Assembly (NCBI RefSeq): GCF_947179515.1
Contig: NC_067473.1
Location: forward strand, 92,325,850 to 92,389,849
DNA from: Apodemus sylvaticus
Taxonomy: Eukaryota > Chordata > Mammalia > Rodentia > Muridae
Length of the DNA: 64,000 nucleotides
Direction: 5' to 3'
Positions 10,856 through 22,556 of the stretch are shown piece by piece. The position numbers and the translations under genes are program-made. Under the pieces are notes generated by a model. The model was not told the origin of the DNA. It was given only the letters and a program-made list of their open reading frames with translations, and searched no databases. How positions within the stretch are numbered: position 1 is the stretch's first letter; the number at the start of each line of letters is the position of its first letter.

Positions 10856-11597
10856 ATCAAAACAGCCTTGAGATTTCACCTCATACCAGTCAGAATGGCT
10901 AAGGTCAAAAACTCAGGAGACAGCAGGTGTTGTAGAGGATGCGGAGAAAGAGGAACACTCCTCCACTGCTGGTGGGATTGCAAGATGGCGCAACCACTAT
11001 GGAAATCAGTCTGGCGGTTCCTCAGAAAATTTGGCCTGAGGACCCTGTTATACCACTACTGAGCATATATCCAGAGGATTCTTCAGCATGCAATAAGGAC
11101 ACATGCTCCACTATGTTCATAGCAGCCCTATTTGTAGTAGCCAGAAGCTGGAAAGAACCTAGGTGTCCTTCAACGAAGGAATGGATACAAAAAATGTGGT
11201 ATATTTACACAATGGAGTACTATTCAGCCATTAGAAACAATGAATTCATGAAATTCTTAGACAAATGGATGGAGCTGGAGAACATCATACTAAGTGAGGT
11301 AACCCAGTCACAAAAGATCAATCATGGTATGCACTCACTGATAAGTGGATATTAGCCTAGAAACTTTGAATACCCAGGACATAATACACAAATTAAATGA
11401 TGTCCAAAAAGAATGGAGGAGTGGCCTCTGGTTCTGGAAAGAGTGCAAGAGTATAGGGGAATTCTAGAACAGGGAAGTGGGAAGGGGTGGATGGAAGAAT
11501 AGGGGGACGGAAGAGGGCTTATGGGACTTGCAGGGAGTGGGGACCCAGAAAAGGGGAAATCATTTGCAATGTAAATAAAAAAAATAAATTAAAAAAA
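10856..11597 (+). mobile_element. L1 with 5' inversion: sense 3' segment with poly(A)
   Basis: It starts in 'atcaaaacagccttgagatt', continues through the C-terminal cysteine region of ORF2 and the end of ORF2 ('cactgataagtggatat', about 11354), then a short 3' UTR with 'agaatagggggacgg' and the tail 'aaaataaattaaaaaaaa'. The ORF2 frame is shifted near 11040. The roughly 600 codons between the inverted and sense segments are missing, as expected from twin priming. Confidence 0.92.
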
Positions 11598-11884
11598 ATG
11601 TTTCTGGTAGGAGAAATGAAAAGAGACCAGCTAGAAGGTGCTCAAGCAGCTGCAGATGCTGCGGCAGTCCCTGGGTGAGGTGGGTCTCTGCCCAGCCCGG
11701 CCTGCTGGACCAATCCGCTTGCTTTTCCCGAGACCCATCCCAGCAGCCCCCTTCCTTCCTCAGCTAGTTCAGGCGAAGGACCCAGCAGGGTCTAGGCCTG
11801 GGGGAGGGAGAGAGGAGGCCAGAACCCACTGCCTCTGGGCCCTACATGATGTCCCAAGTAATTTGTGCCATTGTCATGTGATGC

Positions 11885-11927
<43 letters not shown>

Positions 11928-11939
11928 CTAAAACAAAAA
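11598..11939 (+). pseudogene. Ap2s1 (pseudogene): Ap2s1 processed pseudogene, 3' part and 3' UTR
   Basis: This continues the retrocopy: 'atgtttctggtaggagaaat', then 'gtgctcaagcagctgcagatg', corresponding to the C-terminal VLKQLLMLQSLE-type end of the AP-2 sigma subunit, with the frame disturbed. A 3' UTR of about 250 bp follows, containing a long (GT)n tract (11888-11925), and then a poly(A) run (11934-11944). The right target-site duplication starts within or after the A-run. Confidence 0.9.
11888..11925. repeat. (GT)n microsatellite in the retrocopy 3' UTR
   Basis: Nineteen GT units between the Ap2s1-like 3' UTR and its poly(A). Confidence 0.93.
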
Positions 11940-11955
11940 AAAAATATTTCATGTG
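11940..11955. repeat. Target-site duplication, right copy (Ap2s1 retrocopy)
   Basis: AAAAATATTTCATGTG is identical to 9604-9619. It bounds the retrocopy plus nested L1 (9620-11939). Confidence 0.93.
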
Positions 11956-13365
11956 TTTGTTGGTTGGTGATGTTTTTGGAGTTTTTTTGGTGTTTGTGTC
12001 TTTCAGAAGTTTTTAGGAAAACACACATTATCTCTCTATAAATTTTGTCTTTATCTGTGGCATTCAAATTTCTGGATTCTCAGTCAGTAATCAGGGCAAA
12101 CAAGGTACTGGGGTGACAGACTCCCTTTCCTCCTTATGACCCTTTGTTTTCCTTGTTTTCCTAACCTTGATAGCAATGACACTTTGCTAAGCATCTCTCT
12201 GCTGACCAAGGAAACTATTTCCTGAATTTAACATGATTTTATTTATGTAAGGGTAAGGCTCATGATTTCTGAGGCTTTGGGAATAATAGACTAAACTGAA
12301 ATAGTGATTAAAAAACTAAAGCCAAATAGTTTTGAAATAACTTCTAGATGTAAATGTTACCAACTTTTATATTCATAAATCACTTGATTATAGCGAATCA
12401 AAATATACTACAAGAAAAAATGATGTTTATTAAATTATCAAAAGTGTCAGTAAGGAAAACGACACTTTAGAACTGGGGGTGGATTGGGTGAGCAGACATT
12501 TTCCTTAGGGCTAGAATGTCTCTCTTAAGTATTGACAAAAGGCCTAGTTAATTGATTAAGAAAATAGGTTGTGTCTTGAATTTCTTTTGAGGAACACGAA
12601 GTTTGAAATCAGTAGTGAACATGTGTTTTGCATTGAGTTCATGTCAGTGTGATTCGATCCAGGCCTTATATCCCCAGCTGTCCTATTGGTAATGTCACCA
12701 GGCTGGGAAGAAGAGAGGGAGTCAAGGCAGCCTGAGTTCCAAAATTAAACTGCAGTAAATAGGACACCAGGTAACCTTGCTTGTGCCCTGCAGTAATACA
12801 ACGGACATATCTTAATCTCTACCCCTCCTAATGTCACAAGAGGACTCCTCTTGCACCGGGAAGGTACTGTAGAAGTACATACAGGGCCTGTCAAAAGCAA
12901 TTTCTTTAGATTGTCAACATGCAGACCCAGATCCTGAGACCTCACCCGAAACAGGCCCAATAGCTCCACATACTCCCCCAACCTGGGAAGAAGTTCTGGG
13001 CCTTTCATGAGGGCACGGGTTGTCCTGTAAACTTCTGACCCCAGTTTCGTTCTTTTCAACATTAACTGAAATCTCCCATGCGTTTGAGGTTTGTGATTTT
13101 CTTGACCTCACATTATTTGCTTTGTCATTTTAATCGACAGTGTGTATACACATGGCTTGTCTTCCTATTTGCTAAGAGGATTATGGGGCTCTTTAATAGC
13201 AACCTAGATCTTTCACAACACCTGGATGTGTAGTTATGTTGTAAAAGAATGTCCCCCAGTCAAATGCTGTTTTCCTGGTTTTTAATATATATATATTTTA
13301 TGTATCTTTTGTTCTGTTCTCCCCCTTCCTTCTTTTTCCTCTCTTCTCCTTTCTCCCTCCTTCTC
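11956..13365. other. Non-coding stretch
   Basis: No gene, exon or young repeat recognised. The minus-strand frame at 12745-13062 has no recognisable product. Confidence 0.5.
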
Positions 13366-13369
13366 TGTA

Positions 13370-13497
13370 CATGTGTGTGCTGTTGCACATGTGACCACCA
13401 GTATTGGGTCTACCCTTCTTCTTTAGGGTCCAGAGATGGAACTCCATTGCAAGACTGCTCATCAAGAACATTTGTCTGCTGAGTTACCTCACCAGCC
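13370..13497 (-). mobile_element. B3/B2-class SINE, antisense
   Basis: 'gtgaccaccagtattggg', 'cagagatggaactccattg' and the end 'gctgagttacctcaccagccc' are the reverse complement of a B2/B3 start (GGGCTGGTGAGGTAACTCAG) and body. A pyrimidine-rich stretch precedes it. Confidence 0.75.
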
Positions 13498-13499
13498 CT

Positions 13500-14790
13500 G
13501 TTTTCCCAGTTTTCTTATCAGTATTATATTAATCACTAAAATCAAAGGGAAGTTTAAGTCAGGGCAGTGGAAAGTTTCATTCCAGTTTTTTTTTCTTGTT
13601 ACTGAATTTCTTCTTTTTGGCAGTTGATCTTTTGGACAGTTGGACAGTAAACCAGATGGTACTATGTCTCTTCAGAGAAGGTCTTCCCTATACAGTTAAT
13701 CCTTCCAGGAAATACCCTCACAGACACTCAGAGCCTTGTTTTAGTTGGTTCTAAATCCAATCCAGCTGGCAACAAAGTTCAGCCATCACAGCAAGTTTCT
13801 CTGTGATAAAGACAAATCAGACTTTAGCTCCTTTTATTTCTGGACTCTTTTGAACTATTGGTCTTTTTAAAAAAAAAAAAAAAACATTTTTGGGACTACT
13901 ATTTGGCTTTGTCTCTTGGAGTCATGTTGATTTGATGAACCAGTGGTCTCTGGGTTCAGTAAAAGTTCCTTTCTCAATATAGAAGGTAGGGAACGATTAC
14001 CTGGCATCAACTTCAGGTTCCACATACAAGAACAGACATGTGTATATGTGTTCTCATGCATGAGAACATGTATAAACAGACATATACCACATATGCATAC
14101 CTATGAAAAATAGTTTTTGGATTGAACTATATGTAGAGATTTGGGGGGGTTGTTACATGCATATAAATATGCAAATATATGTGTATATATACATATGCAT
14201 GTATATATGTGTGTGTGTATAAAACAAAAAACCAATATATATACTGAGATGGGGTAATTTTGCTACTGTAAAAATTGCTAGTATGTATAGCATTCCATTG
14301 TAGATAATTTACATTAGCATACGTTAAGACATAATTATGTATGTACATTGCAAAATTATCAAGATTTTATCTCATTAAATTTGATAGTGTATCATCTCAT
14401 TAAATTAATTTCTCAATATTACAATAAAATATTAATTTATAGCATGTTTTTTGGTTATTTTGTTGGGCCTTTAACTAAACAAAGGATCATCTTTTTTTTT
14501 TAGATCATCTTTTAAATAACTGTTTATATTCATCTTTCAAATGACTACTTTATAAACAAGTATTTTAGAGTGGTTTTATAACAATAGATATCCTATGTGT
14601 GTGTGTGTGTTTAGAAACATGTTGAGTTTTTGGTCTCAATTTTATGTATTGTTTGAAAATTTGTAGATTTAAAAATATGGAAGTACAATACATATAAAGT
14701 GACTACTAGTGCTCTTTGTGTTTAATATGAAATGCATTGTGTCTGGACTATTGACACATACATAGTTAATGGCAATTTTTGGAGTTTCTG
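13500..14790. other. AT-rich non-coding stretch
   Basis: It holds an 18-A run (13867-13884), alternating purine-pyrimidine ATATAC/GTATAT sequence at about 14160-14225 and a short (GT)n near 14595. No gene seen. Confidence 0.5.
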
Positions 14791-14905
14791 GTGTGTGTGT
14801 GTCTGTGTGTCTGTGTGTCTGTGTCTGTGTGTGTGGAAGAGTAAGTATGTATAGACATGTAGAGACCAGAGGGAAATCCCAGATGTCATTCATCAGGAGC
14901 TATCC
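14791..14905 (-). mobile_element. B3-class SINE fragment with (GT)n, antisense
   Basis: GTGTGTCT repeats are followed by 'tagagaccagagggaaatcc' and 'atcaggagctatccctgttatc', which resembles the antisense middle of B3. The rest is missing. Confidence 0.45.
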
Positions 14906-15100
14906 CTGTTATCTGTGGAAACAGAGTCTGTAACTGGTCTGCCAGTAAGTCCCAGCAATGCAGTAGTGGATGAACATGTTTACCTAGCTCTGACCGGATG
15001 CTTACCTTGCAAGCCCCAAAACAGAGGTCAGATGCCAGCCACTTCAAACAATAGTGCTCATCGACAAGAGGAGTTGTAAAAATCAAAATCAAATCAACTG

Positions 15101-15185
15101 GGTGTGGTAGAAATTGCCTTTAAGGATGAAGCAGGAGGACTGTAAGCTTGAGGCCAGTCTATATTTTATGGCAAGACAAAATGGA
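15101..15185 (+). mobile_element. Old B1/proto-B1 SINE fragment, sense
   Basis: 'gggtgtggtagaaattgcc', 'gcaggaggactgtaagc' and 'ttgaggccagtctatattt' follow the order of a sense B1 with heavy decay. Confidence 0.5.
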
Positions 15186-15950
15186 GTCCCTGATAGCAGC
15201 ATTTTAAAAAGTTAACTAGATCCACGTGGTCATGGAGAAAAGTTTCTTATATATGGTTACTTGGTACTAGCTAGGTGTCTCCTGACACTGTCTTCTACTT
15301 GTGTTCTTTTTCATATTCCTTTGATGATATTGATTTCAGACACAGGTATATTTCACCTCAAGGGTGAGATCAGTAACACAGAAAGTGAAAGTGTAATCAC
15401 TCGGACAGAAGAGAAGATCCTAGGGAGAGCTACTTGAGTCCCTTCCTTTGTTTATCTGCTGTTCAACTCATGGTCCCCATTGGAATTTTCTCAGGAATCT
15501 CATGCTGGGAAACAGAAAGCCTTGAGCTTTTCCAGTTGCCATCCATAGGAGGAACTGTTTCAGGAAAGATTCCCCAGAGACATTCCTGATGGGTATGACC
15601 GCACTTCTGCCAGTACTGCCCCTATTTGGTACTGCCTAGTAATATATACAACTCTTACCCTCTATTTAAGTCTAAACCACTAAAGAAGAAAATGGAAAGT
15701 TTCCCAGAACCATTTGTTTATCTTCCCAATGTGTTCAACTGTAATCCAGACAGATCCAGCCACCTGATTTTTGACATGGTTGTCAAAAATAAACATCAGA
15801 GAAAAAGATAACCCCTTTTAAAAGAATGCTGGAAAAACTGGATCTACACGTGCAGAATGAAACTAGGTTCCCATCTCTTCCCCCTGTACAAATATTTTAT
15901 TCATATATTTATTCTTTTGTGCATCTCTGTATGTGCACATGTGTGTGAGT

Positions 15951-15952
<2 letters not shown>

Positions 15953-15987
<35 letters not shown>
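15953..15987. repeat. (GT)n microsatellite
   Basis: About 17 GT units adjoin the antisense B3 SINE, at the position where its 3' end would be. Confidence 0.9.
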
Positions 15988-15988
<1 letters not shown>

Positions 15989-16140
15989 CTGATCATTGTG
16001 GAGATCACAGGATATCCCTCAGGAGTAGGTTGTATTTTTCTTCCTATTTTCTAACCACTTTCTGTGGTTTCTGAGGATTGAAGTTAGGCTATCAGCTTAC
16101 TGGAAAAACTTTTATCCACTGAGCCATATCTCTTGACTGT
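15988..16140 (-). mobile_element. B3-class SINE, antisense
   Basis: 'gagatcacaggatatccctc', 'tttctgaggattgaagttag' and 'tatccactgagccatatctc' are the antisense body and 5' end of a B3/B2 SINE. Confidence 0.7.
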
Positions 16141-16554
16141 GAATAAAATATTTTAATGTAAGACCAGAAAGTCTGAAACTGTTTAAAAACAAAGTAAAGA
16201 AAATTCTTCAAGGGTTAGGCAGACACACAATTCCTGGATAGGTCTCCAGGATGTAGGAACAACCCTAAGAACTGACAAATGAAACTTCATGGAATGAAAG
16301 CTGCCTCACAGCAAAGGAATCAGTTAATATGTGAACTGGCAGATTTCAGAACAGGAGCGGAATCTTTGCTGCCTGTAGATCTGACAGAGGACAGATGTGT
16401 TTTTACAAGGATTTCTACTGTTTTAATCGGGCTGTACTTAGAATGCCAACTACAGTAACTCTGCTCTTCTAAACAAAAGCATTGTTTAGAAGCAATTAAC
16501 ATTAGATAGCACTAAAATTTACATTCAAAACCTTGATTTAGTTTTGATTTAGCT

Positions 16555-16708
16555 GGATTTTGTTTTGTTTTGTTTTGACCTAGGTGGTAGAGATAAGTCT
16601 TATTGTAGCCCAGAGAACTATCAAATGCTGTATGTTGCAGAGACTGGCTTTGAATCACCCTGCCCTTCTCCTGAGAATTGGGATAGCAAATTTATGCCAG
16701 CACCCCTA
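16555..16708 (-). mobile_element. B1-like SINE, antisense, diverged
   Basis: A GTTTT-rich tail is followed by 'gtagcccagagaactatc', 'agactggctttgaatcacc' and 'ctgagaattgggatagc', the order of an antisense B1. Confidence 0.6.
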
Positions 16709-17187
16709 GCTTGAATTTAAAAGCCAACCATAACACACCCAAATTCTGAGATGTCAGCTTGTCCTACTTGCCATCTACATGGGTGGGATATCAACATTTG
16801 ATCAGCCATTCGGCCATCTGTAGATTGTTAAAAGTCCAGCAGTTGAGCTTCTGCGGAACTGGTGATTGGGGCTGCTTTTTAGCCACTGAACAATGGCTCT
16901 TGGCTCCATACCCACGTTCCTTAAAGGGAAAAAGGTCAGAACTGGCACCTTACAGACACAGACAAAGATTCTGAAAGTAAAAGTCTTGATTTATGACTGT
17001 GGTCAGGAAAGAGGTGCATCAGACACAGAGGGAGCCCTTTCAAAGGGAAATAAAAGGGGAAGCGAGGCAGGAAGCAGAGCTGAGAAGCCTCCTGGAAGGA
17101 CTTACACAAAGGCTAGTACATTAGCATATGAGAAACGCGAGCTGGCAGGGAGGAGGTCAGAAGCCCAGTCCCAGCAAAGAGCAGCTT

Positions 17188-17668
17188 GCACCCAGGTTGA
17201 TACTGCAACCTGCACAGCTCCAGGCAAGAGAAATCTTCACCCAGGTTGATACTGCAACCTGCACAGCTCCAGGCAAGAGAAATCTTCACCCAGGTTGATA
17301 CTGCAACCTGCACAGCTCCAGGCAAGAGAAATCTTCACCCAGGTTGATACTGCAACCTGCACAGCTCCAGGCAAGAGAAATCTTCACCCAGGTTGATACT
17401 GCAACCTGCACAGCTCCAGGCAAGAAAACTGCAACCTGCACAGCTCCAGGCAAGAGAAATCTTCACCCAGGTTGATACTGCATCCTTCACTGCTCCAGTC
17501 AAGAGAAATCTTCGCCCAGGTTGATACTGCAACCTGCACAGCTCCAGGCAAGAGAAATCTTCACCCAGGTTGATACTGCAACCTGCACAGCTCCAGGCAA
17601 GAGAAATCTTCACCCAGGTTAATACTGCAACCTTCACTGCTCCAGTCAAGAGAAATCTTCAAGAGCAA
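17188..17668. repeat. 49-bp minisatellite, about 10 copies
   Basis: The phrase AAGAGAAATC recurs at exact 49-base steps (near 17227, 17276, 17325, 17374, then 17452, 17501, 17550, 17599, 17648). One unit near 17425 is shortened by about 20 bp. The unit runs through 'cagctccaggcaagagaaat', 'cttcacccaggttgatac' and 'tgcaacctgca'. A variant half-unit with 'ccttcactgctccagtc' appears twice, in the seventh and last copies. The minus-strand frames across it are period artefacts (three units equal 49 codons). Confidence 0.97.
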
Positions 17669-18575
17669 TCAGAGACTCCAGATAGTTAAGATAACTTTTA
17701 CGTTTGGCTTTTGGTGTTTTCAACAGAGACCAAACAAAGACAGTACAAAACAACCTGGGGTAAGCCCCATTGATAACCTTAGCTCTTAAGAACAGTCAGT
17801 CCACTTTGCTAAACAAATAAGAAAACTCTAAAGGGCAACCCTTGCTGCAGGAGCCAGAGCATCAGTACAGCTGTCTTCAGGAGAGTTCTAGAAAAACATA
17901 CCTTTCCCTTCTTTGCTAGAAAGGATCGTTTTAAAGAGGATGTCCCACTTTCTGTCTGAAGGAGAGGCCTTTAGCTCCAATTGTTGAAGGAAAATTTGAA
18001 GGGGGTGAGGGGTGGGCTCAGACCAGAACCACCAAGTGATAGCAAGGAAATATGGCTCCTCCCTTGGGATTCTCAGTCTCATCTAAAACTGAATTTAAAA
18101 ACTGATTAAAACAGAAACTCAAGCACAATTTTATTATGGGACAATAAGGTATAAATCGTGGCAGCTGCGTAAAAGAGGAAGATGGAGGAAAGAAATAGAC
18201 AAAGCCATGCTAACAGCCACAGTGGGTGGGGGTGGGGGAGTGGGGAGGTCTTCGAAGAAAAAATAAGGAAACCTAGAGTGCCAGAAAAGACATATTTAGG
18301 CTTTAGCCAGCATCTATAAGACAGAAATAGAAGAAAAGAAAAGAAAAAGTTAGACCTTTTAGAGTCAGAACTCAGGCAGGCAGGCAGTCCCCTCAGAACC
18401 TCTGACGTAACTGCACTGAGGTGGAACTCTGGGAAGTGAAAGTATTTTCACTTATCTTATTTATCTTATTTAAAGGGTAAGTATTCTCCCATTTATCTAT
18501 GTGGATTAGGATGAGCTTGCCTTCCTAAGGGGTGGTCCTGCCTTCCTGAAGAATTGGTTGTAATTAGCCAGGTAC
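17669..18575. other. Non-coding stretch beside the minisatellite
   Basis: No gene recognised. The sequence looks like mixed unique and old repeat DNA, with a GGCAGGCAGGCAG run near 18374. Confidence 0.45.
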
Positions 18576-18577
18576 TT

Positions 18578-18811
18578 GATGTTGGGGTTTTGTCTAAGCT
18601 CCACCCCATACCTACCTGGCAATAGCCAGGTATGCCCCGCCCCAGAGATCTGGCCCACTATAAGAAGGGCTACTTGCTCCTCCTCTCTCTCTTTGCTCTC
18701 CGCTCTCCCACATTCTCACCTCTCTGCCCCTGGGGCTCTTCCCCCCTCCACGTGGTCATGGCCGGCCTCCACTCTCTCTATTTTCTATTCTCTCTCTCTA
18801 TTCTCTCTCTT

Positions 18812-18870
<59 letters not shown>

Positions 18871-19065
18871 TCCCCCCCTCTCTCTGCCTCTCTCTACCAC
18901 TAACTCCCATCCCCTACTCTGAATAATCTCTATTCTATACTATGTCTGTGTGTGTGTGTGTGCCCCTGATGTGGTCCCTCAGGGGCAGAGGTGCCCAGGC
19001 AAGGGCCCGCCTGGACATCTTCTCCCACGCTGCCTAGCCATACTCACCTAACCCCCTATACTTCC
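18578..19065 (+). mobile_element. Probable ERV LTR with expanded (CT)n tract
   Basis: A start near 'tgttggggttttgtctaag', a tandem-like 'acctggcaatagccaggta', the TATA-like 'cccactataagaaggg' at 18655, a long pyrimidine tract, and an AATAAA-like 'ctgaataatctctattctat' near 18920 give the order of a rodent ERVK-type LTR. The family name and exact ends are not determined, and no internal viral sequence is adjacent. Confidence 0.5.
18778..18895. repeat. (CT)n microsatellite
   Basis: Mostly uninterrupted CT from 18815 to 18866, flanked by CT-rich sequence. The Ser-Leu open frames here are artefacts. Confidence 0.93.
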
Positions 19066-19449
19066 CCCTTTTAGGCCCTTTCACTTGATCCTTCCAACTA
19101 GAATGTTAGGTCCACCCCAGGCCAAGGATTCCATTCTCCTTGAGTGGAGAGTTTCCTCAGAATGGGGTAATGGATCTTCACTGCACCTCTAAAGCACTAA
19201 TGGCTTTCTTTAGGAATGAGGCCTTTTGCCATTTCCTGCCATAGAAAACCAAGCAAATGGAGAAGCAGATCTAGGATCCTTAGGTAACTAGCAAGTAAAC
19301 CTATGGATTTCCCCCCAATACTGTGGTTTTATTCTCTTCCTTAACAACCCAGGACTTGTTTCTAAGCATGAATTAGATTCATGTTTGCTTAACTGATTCA
19401 AATGTCAATATTTGTTAAGAGGTTCTCATGCTGTAGGTCCAGAGTTGCC

Positions 19450-19765
19450 TTAGGGTTTTACTGATGTGAATAGACACCATGACCAAGGCAACTCTTATAA
19501 GGACAACATTCAGTTGGGGATGGCTTATGGTTTCAGAGGTTCAGTCCATTATCATCAATGTGGGAACATGGTAGTGCCCAGGTAAGCATGGTGCAGGAGC
19601 AGCTGAGAGATCTACATCTTTATCTGAAGGCTGCTGGGAGAAGACTGACTTCAGGGTAAGGGTCTTAAAAACCACAGTGACATATCTGCTCCAACAAGGC
19701 CTCACCTCCCAATAGTGCCACTCCCTGGGCTAAGTATATACAAACCATCCCAAGAGCAAAATTAC
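19450..19765 (-). mobile_element. Rodent medium-reiterated repeat ('TTAGGGTTTTACTG' family)
   Basis: 'ttagggttttactgatgtga', 'acaccatgaccaaggcaac', 'ggttcagtccattatcatca' and 'tagtgccactccctgggc' match a very common murid repeat. A copy in the other orientation lies at 31100-31495. I assign it to no certain family. Confidence 0.6.
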
Positions 19766-21834
19766 CATGTAGCCCCTTGATAGCAATTTTCAAGTGCCTT
19801 CCTCTATGAGTGACCTAACACTGATGTGACGGCTAGGTGAGTCCTTAGGAACATACAGAGTCCAGGCTACCATGAACCAAAAATCTAAGACTGGAAGGCA
19901 CCATCAGAAGTTATGGCAGAGATTGGACCCCACCTACCAAAAACTTCATTAAATCGTTACTAGGTTGGAATGTGAAACTTAGAAGAACTTGAATCTGTAA
20001 ATATAATACTTCAAACATTAATGTTACAAATATTAGCAAATTATTAATCATTGCAATGAGGAAGAGACCATTCTAAAACCAAATATGAGAGACAACAGCC
20101 TAAGAAAACAGAGACAGATTGACCTTGAAGAAGGCTCAGTGTGGGATGTGATTTCCTTAGAAGTTTTCCTTCATGCAGCTTCAAGTCTAGCAAACTAAAT
20201 CTACAGCAATGCCATCAGATAGGGGTGTAATATCCGATAAGGATGCAAATTAAATTTGCAGCAGTACCATCAGACAAGGATGAAATAAAAGGATAGGCTG
20301 CCCAATGAGGGTACTGACCAGCTGAAAATAGTAAAAATGTAATATTCTGTTGTGTCAATCAGACCAGATACATTTACTAGTGAACTTCTGATTCATGTTA
20401 CCAGTAAATACAGAAATTAACGCTCATAGTCACTTGCCTTTTGGTAAAACAGACTATAATTTAAATTTTAAAAAATTCTAAAAAGGCAAAGACTTGTATG
20501 TTCTTTCCCCACATTTCCTCAGGAGTTGGAGCTAAGCCTCCATCTTTCCTTCTCTTAATACAGAAGTCAAGAAGCATATTTTAAGACAAAGATTGGCAAT
20601 CATGTTACTTAAGTGCTTCCCTGTCATATTGGCATAGAGACTAAGCCACCCAAACTCAAACAACTCAGCAAGTTTTCTCTGCATTTTGAATCTCTACAAT
20701 CTTAAAAACATCCTGAAGACAAAACTGAACATAATCTGCAGATTGTTGAAAGACTGATAAAATGTTTCTAAAGAAAAAGAAGCAATACTTTTTTTTTAAA
20801 AAAAAAGGAAAACTGGTACCTTAACTTCTCTGATGTAAAGTTAATTCCTACCTATAAACCTATTAACTTGTTGCAGTGTAATAGTTGTAAGCGGCTCCAA
20901 AGAGACACTTCTGTCCTTCAGTCTCTCAGACTGATGAAATAATGGCTCCCCAAAAATGAGAATTTCCCCCAGCAATCTCTTCTGACTTTATCACAGAAGT
21001 TTCAATAAAGTAGTGTGTTCATGGCTGTGGGTTTGTTTGTTTGTTTCTTTGTTTGTTTTTACCCTGTATTTAGCCTTAATTTGGGATTATAAAAATAGCA
21101 AAATTGGTCTGGAAAGTGGTAGGAGGACAACATTTCTGTTGGAGACATCCTAGGAAATCTGGGGTGGGGGGAGGTATAGTCAGAGTAAGTGGGAGAATGT
21201 GAGGGCCCTGCAGCATCTCTGCATCCTGTGGTCCTTAGGATACTTATAGACCCTGAGGTCAGTACAGTGGCTAAACTGGAAAAAGACTCTTGAGGCCATG
21301 AACTGGTGTCATAGCATGGAGCAGGTAGGCTATGATATGTAGGTCACATTGTTAGACTTTGCTGGATAAAGGACTTTGTTCTTCTTTTGTGCCCAGATGT
21401 CCAATCTATCAGGATTCATTACTACTTTCCCTGGAAGATATTATTTGCCAATAGCAGATTCAAATTTGATTGCAGTAGCATCTGGAAACAGCTATAATCC
21501 AAAGACTGCTTTTGGTTCCCCAGGCTTGTTTGACTGAATCATGTGTTTATTATGCTCAGTGAAGCACAAGAGAAAGCCCTCGCAGCAAAGCCTCCATGTG
21601 TTATTACACTTGTTAGAAAAGTGTCAGCCTGTCCCACCTGATCTCAAGGAATACGGTCCATCATTCCAACAGGTACACATAGATTTATTTCAAAGAAGAT
21701 TATATCAATTTATCCTTGTAAATCTCTAAGGAAATAAATATTAAAAGAAGTTTTGCATTGTGCAAGTATGCATCACTAACCATTTATGACATATGCACTA
21801 AGAATTCTTTCTATGTCAACTTAAGATGATATTG
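19766..21834. other. Non-coding stretch
   Basis: No gene seen. A diverged direct repeat, 'cagcaatgccatcagatagg' near 20203 and 'cagcagtaccatcagacaag' near 20261, both followed by GGATG/GGGTG, suggests a small duplication. A GTTT-rich patch lies at 21029-21058. Confidence 0.45.
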
Positions 21835-21866
21835 TTATTACTATTATTATTATTATTATTATTATT
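21835..21866. repeat. (ATT)n microsatellite
   Basis: Ten ATT units with one imperfection, next to the antisense L1 3' UTR. Confidence 0.9.
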
Positions 21867-22138
21867 CTTTCCCCCTCATTGAAAATGGATTTTTTTCTTA
21901 AATAGATTTCCCTGTGTATACTTCCCCAGTTCCTCCCAACTACCCTTCCATCCACACACACTCCTTTTCTGGTTCTCATTAGGACAAACAGGCTTCTATG
22001 GGATAGTAATAAAATAAAATGAAACAAAAACTAACACATCAGAAATGTATAAAGAAAAGGAAAAGAACCCAAGAGAAGGCACAAGAAAGAGAGACCCACT
22101 GGTTCACACACTTAGGAAAATCATAAAATCATACACTG

Positions 22139-22191
<53 letters not shown>

Positions 22192-22535
22192 AAGATGTAT
22201 AAATAAGCATTTAAAAAATAAGAAAAAAATAAGATAGGATAAAATAAAAAGAGCTCTGGCATGACATTATGAAACAAACAAGGAACCTTCAAAGAAACTT
22301 TTTAGTTCATTTTTTGTTGACTATTTACTACTGGGCATTCTGCTTATGCCTAAAAGTACTTTGTTTCACCAGCGAGACTCCCTTGGAGAGAACTACATTT
22401 TAATTTGCAAGTGGCTATCAATTTGAGATTGCTTATGCATTATGGATGGGGAAATGTGTACATTTTTCCTTTCATCTCTAGGACCCCAACTGGTACAGAT
22501 CAATACAAGCCTGTGTCATACTGCCTTATTTGCTA
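21867..22535 (-). mobile_element. Old L1 (Lx-like) 3' UTR, antisense
   Basis: 'cccagttcctcccaactac', 'aaaagaacccaagagaagg', 'gagacccactggttcacac', 'gcgagactcccttggagag' and 'tttgcaagtggctatcaatt' are characteristic of antisense Lx-type L1 3' UTR. An (AT)n run interrupts it. The sense L1 with monomers abuts its right end. Confidence 0.7.
22140..22189. repeat. (AT)n microsatellite
   Basis: About 25 AT units inside the antisense L1 3' UTR. Confidence 0.95.
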
Positions 22536-22556
22536 AGAGTATTGTCTTTCACTTCT

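Larger units (their letters stand above)
9990..11606. repeat. Target-site duplication flanking the nested L1
   Basis: ATGTTTCTG occurs at 9990-9998 and again at 11598-11606, at the two edges of the L1 that splits the Ap2s1 retrocopy. Joining the flanks restores a continuous Ap2s1 reading order. The extent is 9 bp exact, perhaps 12 with one mismatch; the first bases also match L1, so the left edge is ambiguous by about 6 bp. Confidence 0.8.

Noticed and set aside
13249..13482. Possible small membrane-protein frame (hydrophobic, 77 codons)
   Set aside because: It is built from a pyrimidine-rich tract and an antisense B3 SINE.
17113..17649. Repeat array with regular spacing that could be taken for a CRISPR or a repetitive protein gene (minus frames with CAGCSINLGEDFSCLEL repeats)
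   Set aside because: Units are contiguous without unique spacers and the genome is mammalian. The protein repeat arises because three 49-bp units equal 49 codons.
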